Notes under the pieces: generated by a model
Databases searched by the model: none
The model's input: only the letters and a program-made list of their open reading frames with translations
Told to the model about the DNA's origin: nothing
Position numbers and translations under genes: made by a program
Shown: piece after piece, positions 34,419 to 43,783 of the stretch
How positions within the stretch are numbered: position 1 is the first letter of the stretch
Layout of the letters: each line of letters begins with the position of its first letter
Assembly: GCA_900319345.1 (NCBI GenBank)
Contig: ONNZ01000003.1
Span: 1-64,000 of the forward strand
Length of the DNA: 64,000 nt
Source: an uncultured Eubacteriales bacterium
GTDB lineage: Bacteria > Bacillota > Clostridia > Christensenellales > CAG-138
Direction: 5' to 3'

Positions 34419-35753
34419 TTATAGGCTTGTGAACCCCTCGTTCTGGGTCCGGGGCGGGGCAAAGGGGTCGTAGGCGGGCGGAGCCTTCCGTTCCGGCTCC
34501 ACCGCCTTGGGGTGGCGGCTCATGACCGCGTACCGAAGGGCCTCCGGGGCGTGGTCCTCGCACCCGTCGCTCACGTCCTCGTGGTCGTGCTCGTCGTAGG
34601 TGAGCAGGGGGAGGGTCCGAAGCAGCTCGGTGCACTGGGGAAAGATCACCAGCCCCGGAGCCCCGTCCGCCTGGGGGGCCAACGCTTCCCGCAGCCGCTG
34701 CCAGCCGTGGACGCGGCGGTTGTCCGCCGGCAGCAGGGGCACGCCGTTTTTCGCGAACACGTCCGCGATGCAATCCCCCTCCGCCCCGGGGAGGCCCCGC
34801 TGCTGCCAGGCGTCGGGGCTGGCCACGGTGTAGGCGATCCTCTCGCCCGCCGACAGCTCCTTGACCTTCCGGGCCACCTGACTCGAGAGGGTCTCGGTGA
34901 CGTACAGCTCCCGGTAGACCACCAGCCGGCCCTCGGGGCTCACCGCCACCCACAGCACGCAGCAGGGGTCCCGATAGCCCCAGTCCATGGCCCGGAACCG
35001 CCGCCACCAGCCGGGAAGGGGGAAGGGCTCCGCCACGTGGCGCTGCCGGGAGAACTCCGGGAAGTACCGGCCCGAGAGCACGTCCCAGTCCCCGTCCAGA
35101 TAGGCCCGCCTCAGGTGCTCCGGCAGCCGCTGCAGGGTCCGAAGGTACGCCGGGTCCCGCTCCATGAGCACCGTATTGTCCGTGAGCCGGGCGGGGATGA
35201 AGGCGTAGTCCTCCGGCCGCTCGCCGTCGTGGTAGCGCCGATCGATGAACAGCCGCTTGACCCACTCGTGGCCGGGGCCGCCGGGGTTGCAGGTGTAGTA
35301 CATCCGGGGGGAGAAGTCCGTGCGCACGGACCGGTTGCAGGTGGTGAGAAAGATCATCTGGCTTTCGGTGAAGTGAGTCGCCTCCTCCATGCCGATCACG
35401 TCGTATTCCTGCCCTTGGTACTGGTACACGTCCTTCTCCTGGTCGCAGTAGCCCAGCTTGATCCTGGACCCGTTGGGGAACAGGAAGCAGCGCTGGGTCT
35501 GGTGGTACTTCACCGCCCCGGAAAGCTCCGCCATCAGGGGCCGCACGTGGTTCTCCTGAAGCTCCGGCAGCGTCCGCCGAAGGAGCAGCTCCTGGAGGCC
35601 CGGGTACCGGAGGGCCAGCAGCACCAGCTTCCGGCGCATGGCCCAGCTCTTGCCCCCGCCCCGGGCCCCGCCGTAGGCGGTATGGGGGGCCGTGGAGAGG
35701 AAGAAGGCCTGTTGCTTGGGGTTGGGCTGGCCCGTCAAACGCAGGGTCTTCAT
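34419..35753 (-). CDS. Phage terminase large subunit
   Basis: A 444-residue DNA-packaging motor. The ATPase domain shows Walker A as GGARGGGKSW (about residues 28-37) and Walker B as YDVIGMEEATHF (about 105). The nuclease half has AMDWGYRDPCCV (first metal Asp), then TVASPDAWQ and a late EDHAPEALRY (last acidic site). This is the PBSX/T4-type terminase arrangement. The ATG overlaps the small-subunit stop (ATGA). All key residues are present, so it looks functional. Confidence 0.92.
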   Translation of the reverse strand: MKTLRLTGQPNPKQQAFFLSTAPHTAYGGARGGGKSWAMRRKLVLLALRYPGLQELLLRRTLPELQENHVRPLMAELSGAVKYHQTQRCFLFPNGSRIKLGYCDQEKDVYQYQGQEYDVIGMEEATHFTESQMIFLTTCNRSVRTDFSPRMYYTCNPGGPGHEWVKRLFIDRRYHDGERPEDYAFIPARLTDNTVLMERDPAYLRTLQRLPEHLRRAYLDGDWDVLSGRYFPEFSRQRHVAEPFPLPGWWRRFRAMDWGYRDPCCVLWVAVSPEGRLVVYRELYVTETLSSQVARKVKELSAGERIAYTVASPDAWQQRGLPGAEGDCIADVFAKNGVPLLPADNRRVHGWQRLREALAPQADGAPGLVIFPQCTELLRTLPLLTYDEHDHEDVSDGCEDHAPEALRYAVMSRHPKAVEPERKAPPAYDPFAPPRTQNEGFTSL

Positions 35754-36148
35754 CGGCTGTACGCCTCCGCTTCCCCGTCCAGGATCACCTGCAGCGGCTC
35801 CATGGCTTCCTCCGCAGGTCCCTCCGTCAGCCCCAGCTCCTTCAGGGCCGCCTGGGCCACGGTGGCGCTGAGCTCCCCCAAAAGGGCCTTCTCCTGGATG
35901 TAGGCCGCCACTCGGATGAGCCCCCGTAGCAGGATCGCCCCTTCCGCGCCGCCCTGGCCATGGGCCGCCGCGAGGACCTCCTGGGGGGACAGGGATACCG
36001 CCGCGCAGAGACCGTAGAGGGTGTAGGGGGTCTGTCTCTCTGCGAACCCGCCTCCCTTTTGCGGGACCCGTTCCCTGGTCCCGTCGCATCGGGCAAAATA
36101 CGCCCCCACGGCCTCGTTCATGCGCTTTGGGCTCATCCGTCTGCTCAC
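35750..36148 (-). CDS. Phage terminase small subunit-like protein
   Basis: A 132-residue helical protein starting at a GTG with AAAGGAGG seven bases ahead. Its first 80 residues include a possible helix-turn-helix (YGLCAAVSLSPQEVLAAAHG) and a helical C-terminal half. Assignment is by position directly before, and overlapping with, the large subunit. It is the first gene of the head module. No integrase, repressor or lysis gene is found beyond it; an M15-like peptidase diverges from here. Confidence 0.65.
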   Translation of the reverse strand: MSRRMSPKRMNEAVGAYFARCDGTRERVPQKGGGFAERQTPYTLYGLCAAVSLSPQEVLAAAHGQGGAEGAILLRGLIRVAAYIQEKALLGELSATVAQAALKELGLTEGPAEEAMEPLQVILDGEAEAYSR

Positions 36149-36306
36149 GTGCTTGCCTCCTTTCCCTTCCGGCGAAACCAGCATACAACAGAAAAGGAGG
36201 CCGTGCCTCCGATAATTCGTTCATATTTCAGTCGGGCGAAAAGGGCGGCAGACGGAGGCCGCTTTCACTGTTTACCGATTTATCACAAAGACCCCGGGCT
36301 CTTTCG

Positions 36307-36335
36307 TTGCCCGGGTTCCTCCCCTGTGATATGAT
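36307..36335 (+). promoter_or_regulatory. Promoter of the M15-like peptidase gene
   Basis: TTGCCC, 17 bases, TATGAT. The -10 ends ten bases before the ATG at 36346, leaving a leader of only a few bases and no room for a binding site. Confidence 0.55.
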
Positions 36336-36345
36336 ATATTTCAAC

Positions 36346-37608
36346 ATGAAACGTGCAATGGTTCTGGTTTTGATACTGCTGCTGGCGCTGCCGCTGCTGC
36401 CGCCCGCTCGGGCGGAGGCGTCCTTGATTGCGCCTCGGCTGTTTTTGCCAGACCCGAGCGCGACCCACGGCTCCACCCCGGCGCCTACGCCGGAGCCTAC
36501 ACCGGACCCTGCCATCCGCTTCGAGCCGGAGGCGGGGCTCCCCCTGCCCTGCCCGGAGTACCATCTGACGGAGAAGCGGCCCTTCGCCTTCGGGGGCACG
36601 GTGATCAGCGAGGTGCCCCTGACCCGTGTGGCCGCCACGGTCAGCGACGGGGCGGGCAACATTCTGCTGGAGACGGAGGCCGCGCCGGACGCGGAGGACG
36701 AAACCGCCACCCGCTTCCCCCTGTGGGACAGGACCTTCCCCTTCGAGGACGACAGCCTGTCCGCCCGGACGGACTTCGCCGCCCTGCAGCCGGGGACCTA
36801 TACCTTCACCCTGAAGGCCGCCAACCAGGCGGCGGAAGAAACGGTCCTCTACGCCGCTCCCTTCACCGTGGATCGGGCCACGGCCCTCCACACCCTGATC
36901 CCCAACGACCTTAGGGACACCTGGCCGGCAGCAGCCGCGTATCTGGGGGAAGGGGCCCTGCCCTTCACCTATAAGACGGGCGTCTACAACCAGATCTGGG
37001 TAGACAGCGGCTGGACGGCCCGGAACCTGGTCTCCATCGACACCCCCTTCGGGGAGGACTGGCGGGTGAACAAGGCCGCCGAGGAACCCTTCCGCCAGGC
37101 CGTCCGGTACATGCGCACCACCTACGTCCACGTGGGCGGCCGATGGAACTCGGGCATCGTCCGCCTGAGCCGGCTGGTCCGGTCCTACCATGGGCCCTTC
37201 ATCGGCCGGCAGGAGGAGAACAGCCCCTTCCTGAGCCCCCATGTGCTGGGCCTGGCCGTGGACCTGAACCCCGGCGGCCCCAACGAGGCGGTGCCGGAGA
37301 ACTGGGATACCTTTTGCACGGAGATCAGCGAAAACCTGATCTACAACGGCATCAAGGAGCAGAACGGGCTCAAATACTACGACTTCACCTACATCGGCAC
37401 CTGGGGCACGGCCTACGAGCACGTGCCCACCGTCCTCCAGAACTACCTCCTCTACGAGCTGGCCTTCTACCGGGCCGGGTTCTTCTGGGGGGCCTACTAC
37501 GACCACACCTGCGACGGCAGCCACTTCGGCCTGGGGGAATACGACCCCCAGATCTTCAGCGATTCCCCTCTGGCCCTAAGAAAGGTGTTCGAGTATATCG
37601 ACTCGTGA
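36346..37608 (+). CDS. Exported M15-like D,D-peptidase
   Basis: A 420-residue exported protein: signal peptide (about 1-23), Pro/Thr-rich linker (about 45-60), an all-beta region (about 70-190), and a C-terminal domain with the M15 metallopeptidase motif SPHVLGLAVDLNP (SxHxxGxAxD, about 297-306) and a late DGSHFGLGEYDP (third zinc His). M15 enzymes trim D-Ala-D-Ala or cross-bridges in peptidoglycan. It has its own promoter and diverges from the phage module, so it is more likely a host enzyme than an endolysin. A GTAT-rich promoter and no binding site precede the ATG. Confidence 0.75.
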   Translation: MKRAMVLVLILLLALPLLPPARAEASLIAPRLFLPDPSATHGSTPAPTPEPTPDPAIRFEPEAGLPLPCPEYHLTEKRPFAFGGTVISEVPLTRVAATVSDGAGNILLETEAAPDAEDETATRFPLWDRTFPFEDDSLSARTDFAALQPGTYTFTLKAANQAAEETVLYAAPFTVDRATALHTLIPNDLRDTWPAAAAYLGEGALPFTYKTGVYNQIWVDSGWTARNLVSIDTPFGEDWRVNKAAEEPFRQAVRYMRTTYVHVGGRWNSGIVRLSRLVRSYHGPFIGRQEENSPFLSPHVLGLAVDLNPGGPNEAVPENWDTFCTEISENLIYNGIKEQNGLKYYDFTYIGTWGTAYEHVPTVLQNYLLYELAFYRAGFFWGAYYDHTCDGSHFGLGEYDPQIFSDSPLALRKVFEYIDS

Positions 37609-37613
37609 CGCGG

Positions 37614-38207
37614 TCATCTGCGCCGAAGCTTGGTCAGCAAGGCCTCCGTCTCCGAAAACCAATCCCTCCTCACTCCCTCCGCCGGTGCCGCCGGGGGCGC
37701 TTCCGGCAGGGGCGGGTGCAGGATGTCCTCGTATACCTCCCCCGCGTGCCGCACCAGGAGGCCGAAATCCGCGGCCGCCGCGGCGCTGTCCGAGGGCTCC
37801 GGGGGCTCTGGTTCAGGTTCCGGCTCGGGCACTGATTCAGGTTCCGGCTCGGGTTCAGGCTCGGGGGCCGGTTCCGGGGCGGGCTCCGGTTCAGGCTCAG
37901 GTTCCGGCTCCGGTACAGCCTTCGGCGCTTCCACGGCAGCTTGCGCCTGGCGCAGGCGGCGAAGGAGCTCCGGCCCGGTGAGTTTCTCCCCCGGCACGGC
38001 GCCCCAGGCCGTCAGCTTCTCCCCCTGCAGCACCACCGCGCCCAGGGGCCGGGCGGGCAGAGGCGTTTCCTCCGGGCCCAGGTCCACCGCGGCGCCGTCC
38101 TCCAAGAGCAGGGTGCAGGGGCAGCTGCTCCGGGCCCGGCCGTTCTCCAGCCGCACACAGCCCGCCGTTTTACCCCCGTCCGCCTTCAATACGAAATAGG
38201 TGATCAT
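37614..38207 (-). CDS. Pro-Glu repeat protein of unknown function
   Basis: A 197-residue soluble protein. Residues 1-80 form a small beta-rich domain ([33 protein letters not shown]), then a helix, then a Pro-Glu/Pro-Ala repeat (about 98-140), and a final helical part ending [17 protein letters not shown] seven bases before the ATG fixes the start. It converges with the M15-like gene with five bases between stops. I do not recognise a family. Confidence 0.6.
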   Translation of the reverse strand: MITYFVLKADGGKTAGCVRLENGRARSSCPCTLLLEDGAAVDLGPEETPLPARPLGAVVLQGEKLTAWGAVPGEKLTGPELLRRLRQAQAAVEAPKAVPEPEPEPEPEPAPEPAPEPEPEPEPESVPEPEPEPEPPEPSDSAAAAADFGLLVRHAGEVYEDILHPPLPEAPPAAPAEGVRRDWFSETEALLTKLRRR

Positions 38208-38321
38208 TCCTTTACCTCCGGTATGCCATTTCTTCCTATTGTATCCAAAGCGTTTTCGTAGTATGATTAAGTATTACTAGGAAGATATGTCGGTCATGGC
38301 CCTATCCCCATTATCTTCTTG

Positions 38322-38384
38322 AGCTTTTCTTTTTCCGCCGCTTTTTCTTTTCACTGAAAAGAAAAAGCGGCAAACAAAAAACCA
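38322..38384. repeat. Palindromic element, copy E
   Basis: Core GCCGC-TTTTTCTTTTC, loop ACT, GAAAAGAAAAA-GCGGC at 38337-38371, with an outer CTTTTCTTTTT tract that can pair with the A-rich tail. It ends about ten bases before the rqcP binding site. Confidence 0.82.
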
Positions 38385-38399
38385 AAAAAGGAAAAAACC

Positions 38400-38648
38400 A
38401 TGCGCTTAGACAAATTCTTGAAGGTCTCCCGCATCATCAAGCGGCGGACCGTGGCCAACGATGCGGCCGGCGCCGGCCGCATCAGCATCAACGGCAAGGT
38501 AGCCAAGCCCGCCTCCGAGGTGAAGCCCGGGGACGTGCTGGACATCCTGCTGGGGGGCCGCCACATGCTGGTGAAGGTGAACGCCACCCCCGAAGTGGTC
38601 CGCAAGGAGGAGGCGGACGGGCTCTACACCGTCCTGCCGGAAGCATGA
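38400..38648 (+). CDS. rqcP: S4-domain RNA-binding protein RqcP
   Basis: An 82-residue S4-domain protein that matches RqcP (YabO): it begins MRLDKFLKVSRIIKRRTVAND and continues AGRISINGKVAKPASEVKPGD with a KKEEA-like tail. RqcP helps RqcH add C-terminal Ala tails to stalled nascent chains on 50S subunits. The AAAGG-type site is weak. The stop overlaps the ispDF start (ATGA), an unusual partner. Confidence 0.9.
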   Translation: MRLDKFLKVSRIIKRRTVANDAAGAGRISINGKVAKPASEVKPGDVLDILLGGRHMLVKVNATPEVVRKEEADGLYTVLPEA

Positions 38649-39754
38649 GCGTCATCGGCGTCCTCCTGTGCGGCGGCAGCAGCCAGCGCATGGGCTTCAA
38701 CAAGCTGACCACGCCCCTGGGTGAATTCACCGCCCTGGAGCGCAGCGCGTCACTGCTCGCTCACACCGGCTGCGACAGGCTGGTGATCGCGGTGACGGCG
38801 GAAACCCGCCCCGCGGCGGAAGCCCTGCACCTGCCTGTGCCCGTGACCCTCTGCGACAGGGGCAGCACCCGGGGCCAGTCCGTGTTGAACGCCCTGCGCG
38901 CGGCTCAAGGCCAGCCGGGGGATATCGCGGTCATCCACGACGCCGCTCGGTGCTTCCAGTCCCCTGACGCCGTTCGCGCCGCCATCGACAGCGCTAAGGA
39001 AAACGGCAGCGGCGTCGCGTCCCTGCCCATGACGGACTCCGTGTTCGATACGGACACGCAGCAGCCCCTGGACCGGTCCAGGCTCGTCCGGACCCAGACC
39101 CCCCAGGCCTTCCGGTATGAAGAAATCCTGGCCGCCTACGAGCAGGCCGGGGACCAAAATGCCACGGACGACGCCGCCCTCTATGCCCGGTTCATCGGCC
39201 CGGTCACCTTCACCCCCGGCTGCAGCACCGGGTACAAGCTCACCACCGTTGAGGACTGGAACTTTGCCGGGGCCAGCTGCATCCGGCCCCGGACGGGCAC
39301 GGGCTTCGACACCCACGTGCTGGGCGAGGGCCGCAAGCTAATCCTGGGCGGGGTGGAGATCCCCTTCGAAAAGGGGCTCATCGCCCACTCCGACGGGGAC
39401 GTGCTCCTGCACGCCCTTATGGACGCCCTGCTGGGCGCGGCCAGCCTGGGCGACATCGGTCACCTGTTCCCGGACAAGGATCCCCAGTACGAAAGCATCT
39501 CGAGCCGCATCCTCCTCCGAGAGGTGGCTCGCCGCCTGCGGGAACAGCGGTTCACCGTGGCCCACGTGGACGTGACGGTGATCGCTCAGCGGCCCAAGCT
39601 GGCCCCCTATTTCCCCCAGGCCATCCAAAACATCGCCGAGGATCTGGGCATCCAGCCGGACCAGGTCTCCCTGAAGGCCACCACCACCGAGGGCATGAAC
39701 GACGAGGGCCGGGGCCTCTGCATCAGCGCGCAAGCCATCGCCAACCTTATATAG
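38645..39754 (+). CDS. ispDF: Bifunctional IspD/IspF
   Basis: A 369-residue fusion of two non-mevalonate isoprenoid enzymes. Residues 1-215 are MEP cytidylyltransferase (IspD): LLCGGSSQRMGFNK, then IAVIHDAARC and RTQTPQAFRYEEI. Residues 218-369 are ME-cPP synthase (IspF): TGFDTHVLGEG (metal Asp/His), GLIAHSDGDVLLHALMDALLGAASLGDIG and KATTTEGM. The usual first IspD motif has AAAG; here it is LCGG. Fused IspDF occurs in several bacteria. It is translationally coupled to rqcP. Confidence 0.95.
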   Translation: MSVIGVLLCGGSSQRMGFNKLTTPLGEFTALERSASLLAHTGCDRLVIAVTAETRPAAEALHLPVPVTLCDRGSTRGQSVLNALRAAQGQPGDIAVIHDAARCFQSPDAVRAAIDSAKENGSGVASLPMTDSVFDTDTQQPLDRSRLVRTQTPQAFRYEEILAAYEQAGDQNATDDAALYARFIGPVTFTPGCSTGYKLTTVEDWNFAGASCIRPRTGTGFDTHVLGEGRKLILGGVEIPFEKGLIAHSDGDVLLHALMDALLGAASLGDIGHLFPDKDPQYESISSRILLREVARRLREQRFTVAHVDVTVIAQRPKLAPYFPQAIQNIAEDLGIQPDQVSLKATTTEGMNDEGRGLCISAQAIANLI

Positions 39755-39775
39755 AACGACCCCCATTGCCCCATT

Positions 39776-39838
39776 TGGTTTCTCTTTTTCCGCCGCTTTT
39801 TCTCTTTTCCTAAAGAGAAAAAGCGGCAAAGAAAAAAC
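39776..39838. repeat. Palindromic element, copy F
   Basis: Core GCCGC-TTTTTCTCTTT, loop, AAAGAGAAAAA-GCGGC at 39792-39827. Its inner stem has CTC/GAG where other copies have CTT/AAG, again a paired change. It lies between ispDF and uvrA. Confidence 0.82.
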
Positions 39839-39852
39839 GTAAAAGGATCATC

Positions 39853-42702
39853 ATGGACAGCATCGTCATCCGGGGCGCCCGGGAACACAATCTGAAGAAT
39901 ATCGACCTCACCATCCCCCGGGACAAGCTCATCGTCTTCACGGGCCTGTCGGGGTCGGGGAAGAGCTCGCTGGCTTTCGACACCATCTATGCCGAGGGGC
40001 AGCGCCGGTACGTGGAGAGCCTCTCCTCCTACGCCCGCCAGTTCATCGGCCAGATGGAGAAGCCCGAGGTGGACGCCATCGAGGGCCTGTCCCCGGCCAT
40101 CTCCATCGATCAAAAGAGCACCAGCAACAACCCCCGATCCACCGTGGGCACGGTGACGGAGATCTACGACTATCTGCGCCTCCTCTACGCCCGCTGCGGC
40201 ACCCCCCACTGCCCCAAGTGCGGCCGCGTCATCGAAAAGCAGAGCATCGATACGGTGGTGGACCGGGTCATGGGCTTGCCTGCGGGCACCAAGATCCAGC
40301 TCCTCGCCCCCTGCGTCCGGGGCAAGAAGGGCGAGCACGCCAAGGTCCTGGAGGGCCTTCGCAAGGAGGGCTACGTCCGGGCCCGGGTGGACGGGGAGGT
40401 CTACGATCTCGACGAGGCCCCCGCCCTGGACAAGCAGAAGAAGCACACCATCGAGGCGGTCATCGACCGGCTGGTGGTGAAGGCCGGCGTGGAGAGCCGC
40501 TTGACCGACTCCCTGGAGAACGCTTTCCGCCTGGGGAAGAACCTGGCCATCGTCTCCGAAGTGGGCGGGGCCGACACCCTTTACTCCCAGAACTACGCCT
40601 GCCCGGACTGCGGCATCTCGTTGGAGGAGCTGGAGCCCCGGGCCTTCTCCTTCAACAACCCCTACGGCGCCTGCCCCACCTGCACGGGCCTGGGCGAGCT
40701 CTTCCGCGTGGACCCGGAGCTGGTGGTGCCCGATAAGCACCTGAGCCTTTCTGAGGGCGCCATCTCCGTCTCCGGCTGGAACAGCTCCAGCAGCGGCACC
40801 ATCGCCCACATGTACCTGTCCGCCCTCTGCCGCCATTTCGAAAAGAAGCTGGGGACGCCCGTGTCCATGGAGATGCCCTTTGCTGACCTGCCCCAGGAGG
40901 TCCAGCACGCCATCCTCTACGGCTGCCCCGACAAGATGGAGGTGGTCTACGAGAAGGAGTTCGCCGGCGGCCGGTTCCTGGCCGACTTCGAGGGCATCGT
41001 CAACAACCTGGAGCGCCGGTACCGGGAGAGCACCAGCGACTGGAGCAAGGGTGAGATCGAGGGCTACATGTCCCGGACCCCCTGCCCCGCCTGCCACGGC
41101 AAGCGGCTGAAGCCCGAGAGCCTGGCGGTGACCGTGGGCGGCCTCAACATCGCCCAGCTTTCCGACCTGTCCGTGAAGGAGGCGCTGCGGTTCCTCCGCG
41201 GCCTCACATTCACCCCCGGCCAGGCCATCATTGCCCAGCAGATCCTCCACGAGCTGGACGCCCGGCTCACCTTCCTCATGAACGTGGGCCTCGGGTATCT
41301 CACCCTGTCCCGGGCGGCGGGGTCCCTGTCCGGCGGTGAGAGCCAGCGGATCCGGCTGGCCACCCAGATCGGCAGCGGCCTGGTGGGCGTCCTCTACATC
41401 CTGGACGAGCCCAGCATCGGCCTCCACCAGCGGGACAACGGGCGGCTCCTAAAGACTCTGAAATCTCTCCGGGACATGGGCAACACCCTGATCGTGGTGG
41501 AGCACGACGAGGAGACCATGCTGGCGGCGGACCACATCGTGGACATCGGCCCCAAGGCGGGGCTCCACGGCGGAGAGGTGGTGGCTCAAGGCACGCCCCA
41601 GCAGATCATGGCCGCGGAGAACTCCCTCACCGGCGGATACCTGTCCGGCCGGCTCTCCATCCCCGTGCCCCCCGTGCGGCGGCCCGGGAACGGGAAGAAG
41701 CTCACCATTCGCGGCGCCCGGGCCCACAACCTGAAGGACATCACCGTGGACATACCCTTGGGTGAGTTCGTCTGCGTCACGGGCGTGTCCGGTTCCGGCA
41801 AGAGCTCCCTCATCAACGAGATTTTGAAAAAGTCCCTGCTGAAGACCCTGAACCGGGCCCGGACCAAGCCCCTGGACCACGACGGCATCGACGGGGCGGA
41901 GGCCCTCGATAAGATCATCGACATCGACCAGAGCCCCATCGGCCGGACGCCGAGGAGCAACCCGGCCACCTACACGGGCCTCTTCGACCTCATCCGGGAC
42001 CTCTACGCCTCCACCCCCGACGCCAAGGTCCGGGGCTACAAGCCCAACCGGTTCTCCTTCAACGTGAAGGGCGGCCGGTGCGAAGCCTGCCGGGGCGACG
42101 GCATCTTGAAGATCGAGATGAACTTCTTGTCCGACGTGTACGTGCCATGCGAGGTCTGCGGCGGCAAGCGATACAACCGGGAGACCCTGGAGGTGAAGTA
42201 CAAGGGCAAGAACATCTACGACGTGTTGGAGATGACCGTGGAGGAGGCCCTGCCCTTCTTCGCGAACCACGAGCGCATCCGCCGGAAGCTGGAGATCATG
42301 AGCGACGTGGGCCTTGGGTACGTGAAGCTGGGCCAGAGCGCCACCACCCTGTCGGGGGGCGAAGCCCAGCGGATCAAGCTCTCCACCGAGCTCTCCCGCC
42401 GGGACACGGGCCGGACCCTGTACGTGCTGGACGAGCCCACCACGGGCCTGCACACCGACGACGTGAAGCGGCTCCTCACCATCCTCAACAAGCTGGTGGA
42501 CGGGGGCAGCTCCGTCATCGTCATCGAGCACAACCTGAACGTGATCAAGACCGCGGACTACATCATCGATCTCGGGCCCGAGGGCGGCGACGAAGGCGGC
42601 ACCGTGGTGGCCGCGGGCACGCCGGAGCAGGTAGCAAGGTGCGAAAGTAGCTATACGGGCCAGTATTTGAAAGACATCCTGACGAAGGAGGGGCGGATGT
42701 GA
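39853..42702 (+). CDS. uvrA: Excinuclease ABC subunit A
   Basis: UvrA is the damage sensor of nucleotide excision repair. The 949-residue length is normal. Two ATPase cassettes are seen: Walker [11 protein letters not shown] (about 31-40) with signature [15 protein letters not shown], and [10 protein letters not shown] (about 640) with [16 protein letters not shown]. Zinc modules include CPDC/CPTC, CPAC and CEAC with CEVC. The start follows AAAGGA. The next gene begins at the overlapping GTG. Confidence 0.98.
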   Translation: MDSIVIRGAREHNLKNIDLTIPRDKLIVFTGLSGSGKSSLAFDTIYAEGQRRYVESLSSYARQFIGQMEKPEVDAIEGLSPAISIDQKSTSNNPRSTVGTVTEIYDYLRLLYARCGTPHCPKCGRVIEKQSIDTVVDRVMGLPAGTKIQLLAPCVRGKKGEHAKVLEGLRKEGYVRARVDGEVYDLDEAPALDKQKKHTIEAVIDRLVVKAGVESRLTDSLENAFRLGKNLAIVSEVGGADTLYSQNYACPDCGISLEELEPRAFSFNNPYGACPTCTGLGELFRVDPELVVPDKHLSLSEGAISVSGWNSSSSGTIAHMYLSALCRHFEKKLGTPVSMEMPFADLPQEVQHAILYGCPDKMEVVYEKEFAGGRFLADFEGIVNNLERRYRESTSDWSKGEIEGYMSRTPCPACHGKRLKPESLAVTVGGLNIAQLSDLSVKEALRFLRGLTFTPGQAIIAQQILHELDARLTFLMNVGLGYLTLSRAAGSLSGGESQRIRLATQIGSGLVGVLYILDEPSIGLHQRDNGRLLKTLKSLRDMGNTLIVVEHDEETMLAADHIVDIGPKAGLHGGEVVAQGTPQQIMAAENSLTGGYLSGRLSIPVPPVRRPGNGKKLTIRGARAHNLKDITVDIPLGEFVCVTGVSGSGKSSLINEILKKSLLKTLNRARTKPLDHDGIDGAEALDKIIDIDQSPIGRTPRSNPATYTGLFDLIRDLYASTPDAKVRGYKPNRFSFNVKGGRCEACRGDGILKIEMNFLSDVYVPCEVCGGKRYNRETLEVKYKGKNIYDVLEMTVEEALPFFANHERIRRKLEIMSDVGLGYVKLGQSATTLSGGEAQRIKLSTELSRRDTGRTLYVLDEPTTGLHTDDVKRLLTILNKLVDGGSSVIVIEHNLNVIKTADYIIDLGPEGGDEGGTVVAAGTPEQVARCESSYTGQYLKDILTKEGRM

Positions 42703-43448
42703 AGGTGCTGCGTTTGATTTGCCTGATCGTCGGGGCGTTTCTCGTGCTGGACACCCTGATCGTCTGCTTCCTTTCCAACTACAACCTGGGCGTGATCCTG
42801 CCCGCCATCCTGGGCCTGCCCCTGCTGCTCCTGGGCCTTTTCTGGCCCCATATGGACGCCGGGTTCTGGCTGTTCCTCCGCCGGTTCATTCTGGTCTGCT
42901 ACGGCCTGGGGTGCCTGTTTTTGCTGTTCCTGGGCTCCCTGATGCTCCGGGCCATGGACCGGGGCGAGCACGGGGACTACGACGCCTTGATCGTTCTCGG
43001 CGCGGCGGTCCACGGGGAGAAGGTCACCTGGGTTTTGAGCAACCGGCTGGACACCGCCTACGACTACGCCGTTGCCCACCCCAAGGCCCTTTTGGTGGTC
43101 TCCGGCGGCCAGGGGGACGGGGAAAGCGTCACCGAAGCCTCCGCCATGGCTGGATACCTCATCCGCCGGGGCATCGCCCCTGAGCGCATCCTCCAGGAGG
43201 ACAGGGCCACCAGCACCGCGGAGAACTTCGCCTTCAGCCAAAAGATCATCGACGAACGCCTGGGCCAGGACGCCTCCATCGGCTTCGTCACCACCCGCTT
43301 CCACGTGTACCGGGCCGGCCGGGTGGCCCAGAAGGCGGGCATCGCTGCAAGGGGCCTGGGCGCGCCGGACGTGTGGTACCTGGCCATCAACAACTTCCTC
43401 CGGGAGTGCGTGGGCATCTGCTGGTATACGGTGAAAGGGTGGATATAA
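42699..43448 (+). CDS. YdcF/DUF218 family membrane protein
   Basis: A 249-residue protein with three to four N-terminal membrane helices (about 4-85) and a DUF218 (YdcF/SanA) domain: [12 protein letters not shown] (about 97), [16 protein letters not shown] (about 130), [14 protein letters not shown] (about 168) and [13 protein letters not shown]. Family members are linked to envelope barrier or cell-wall functions; activity is not proven. It starts at a GTG overlapping the uvrA stop, with AGGAGG ahead. Confidence 0.88.
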   Translation: MKVLRLICLIVGAFLVLDTLIVCFLSNYNLGVILPAILGLPLLLLGLFWPHMDAGFWLFLRRFILVCYGLGCLFLLFLGSLMLRAMDRGEHGDYDALIVLGAAVHGEKVTWVLSNRLDTAYDYAVAHPKALLVVSGGQGDGESVTEASAMAGYLIRRGIAPERILQEDRATSTAENFAFSQKIIDERLGQDASIGFVTTRFHVYRAGRVAQKAGIAARGLGAPDVWYLAINNFLRECVGICWYTVKGWI

Positions 43449-43452
43449 AATC

Positions 43453-43481
43453 TTGACAATCCCACCCCAAAATGATACTTT
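43453..43481 (+). promoter_or_regulatory. Promoter of the glycine cleavage operon
   Basis: A perfect TTGACA, 17 bases, TACTTT, about 30 bases before the glycine riboswitch. Confidence 0.65.
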
Positions 43482-43508
43482 TAGGAGTGGAAAAACCGAA
43501 TAGGCTTC

Positions 43509-43690
43509 GGAAGATCGGCCCGGGAGAGACTGCCGTTTGGCAGCGCCGAAGGGGACACGCAAAAACTCTCAGGCAAAAGGATCGGACCGGGACGAAGCTC
43601 CGGAAAGTGGGGGGGAAGGCCCTCACGCCGAAGGTGCAACCGGGCGGGGAAAGGCCCCGATTCCGGGAATCTCTCAGGCAAAGAACGGAG
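43509..43690 (+). ncRNA. Tandem glycine riboswitch
   Basis: Two glycine aptamers in tandem. The first runs from about 43509 to 43585 (CGGGAGAGAC, then GCGCCGAAGGGG and AACTCTCAGGCAAAAGGA), the second from about 43586 to 43690 (CACGCCGAAGGTGCAA and ATCTCTCAGGCAAAGAAC). The gCGCCGAAGG and CTCTCAGGCAAA blocks are the hallmark of this class. The expression platform is the terminator that follows, so glycine should turn on the operon by preventing termination. Confidence 0.96.
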
Positions 43691-43726
43691 GCGCAAACAC
43701 TCCTTGGAGTGTTATGCGCCTTTTTT
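43690..43726 (+). terminator. Riboswitch-controlled terminator
   Basis: GGCGC with ACACTCC pairs with GGAGTGT and GCGCC, followed by TTTTTT. It is the expression platform of the glycine riboswitch, 58 bases before the first gene. Confidence 0.9.
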
Positions 43727-43783
43727 GTACCCCTGCGCAAGGAGCGCACGAAATATACACAAATAATCAACAGGAGGATTTTC

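Noticed and set aside
32836..35265. An 809-residue portal reading frame extending into the terminase gene
   Set aside because: The upstream 289 residues are a Gly/Arg-rich shadow of the terminase gene; a good binding site marks the ATG at 34398.
36346..37608. M15-like peptidase as the phage endolysin
   Set aside because: It lies on the other strand with its own promoter, signal peptide and large extra domain; a host cell-wall enzyme is more likely.
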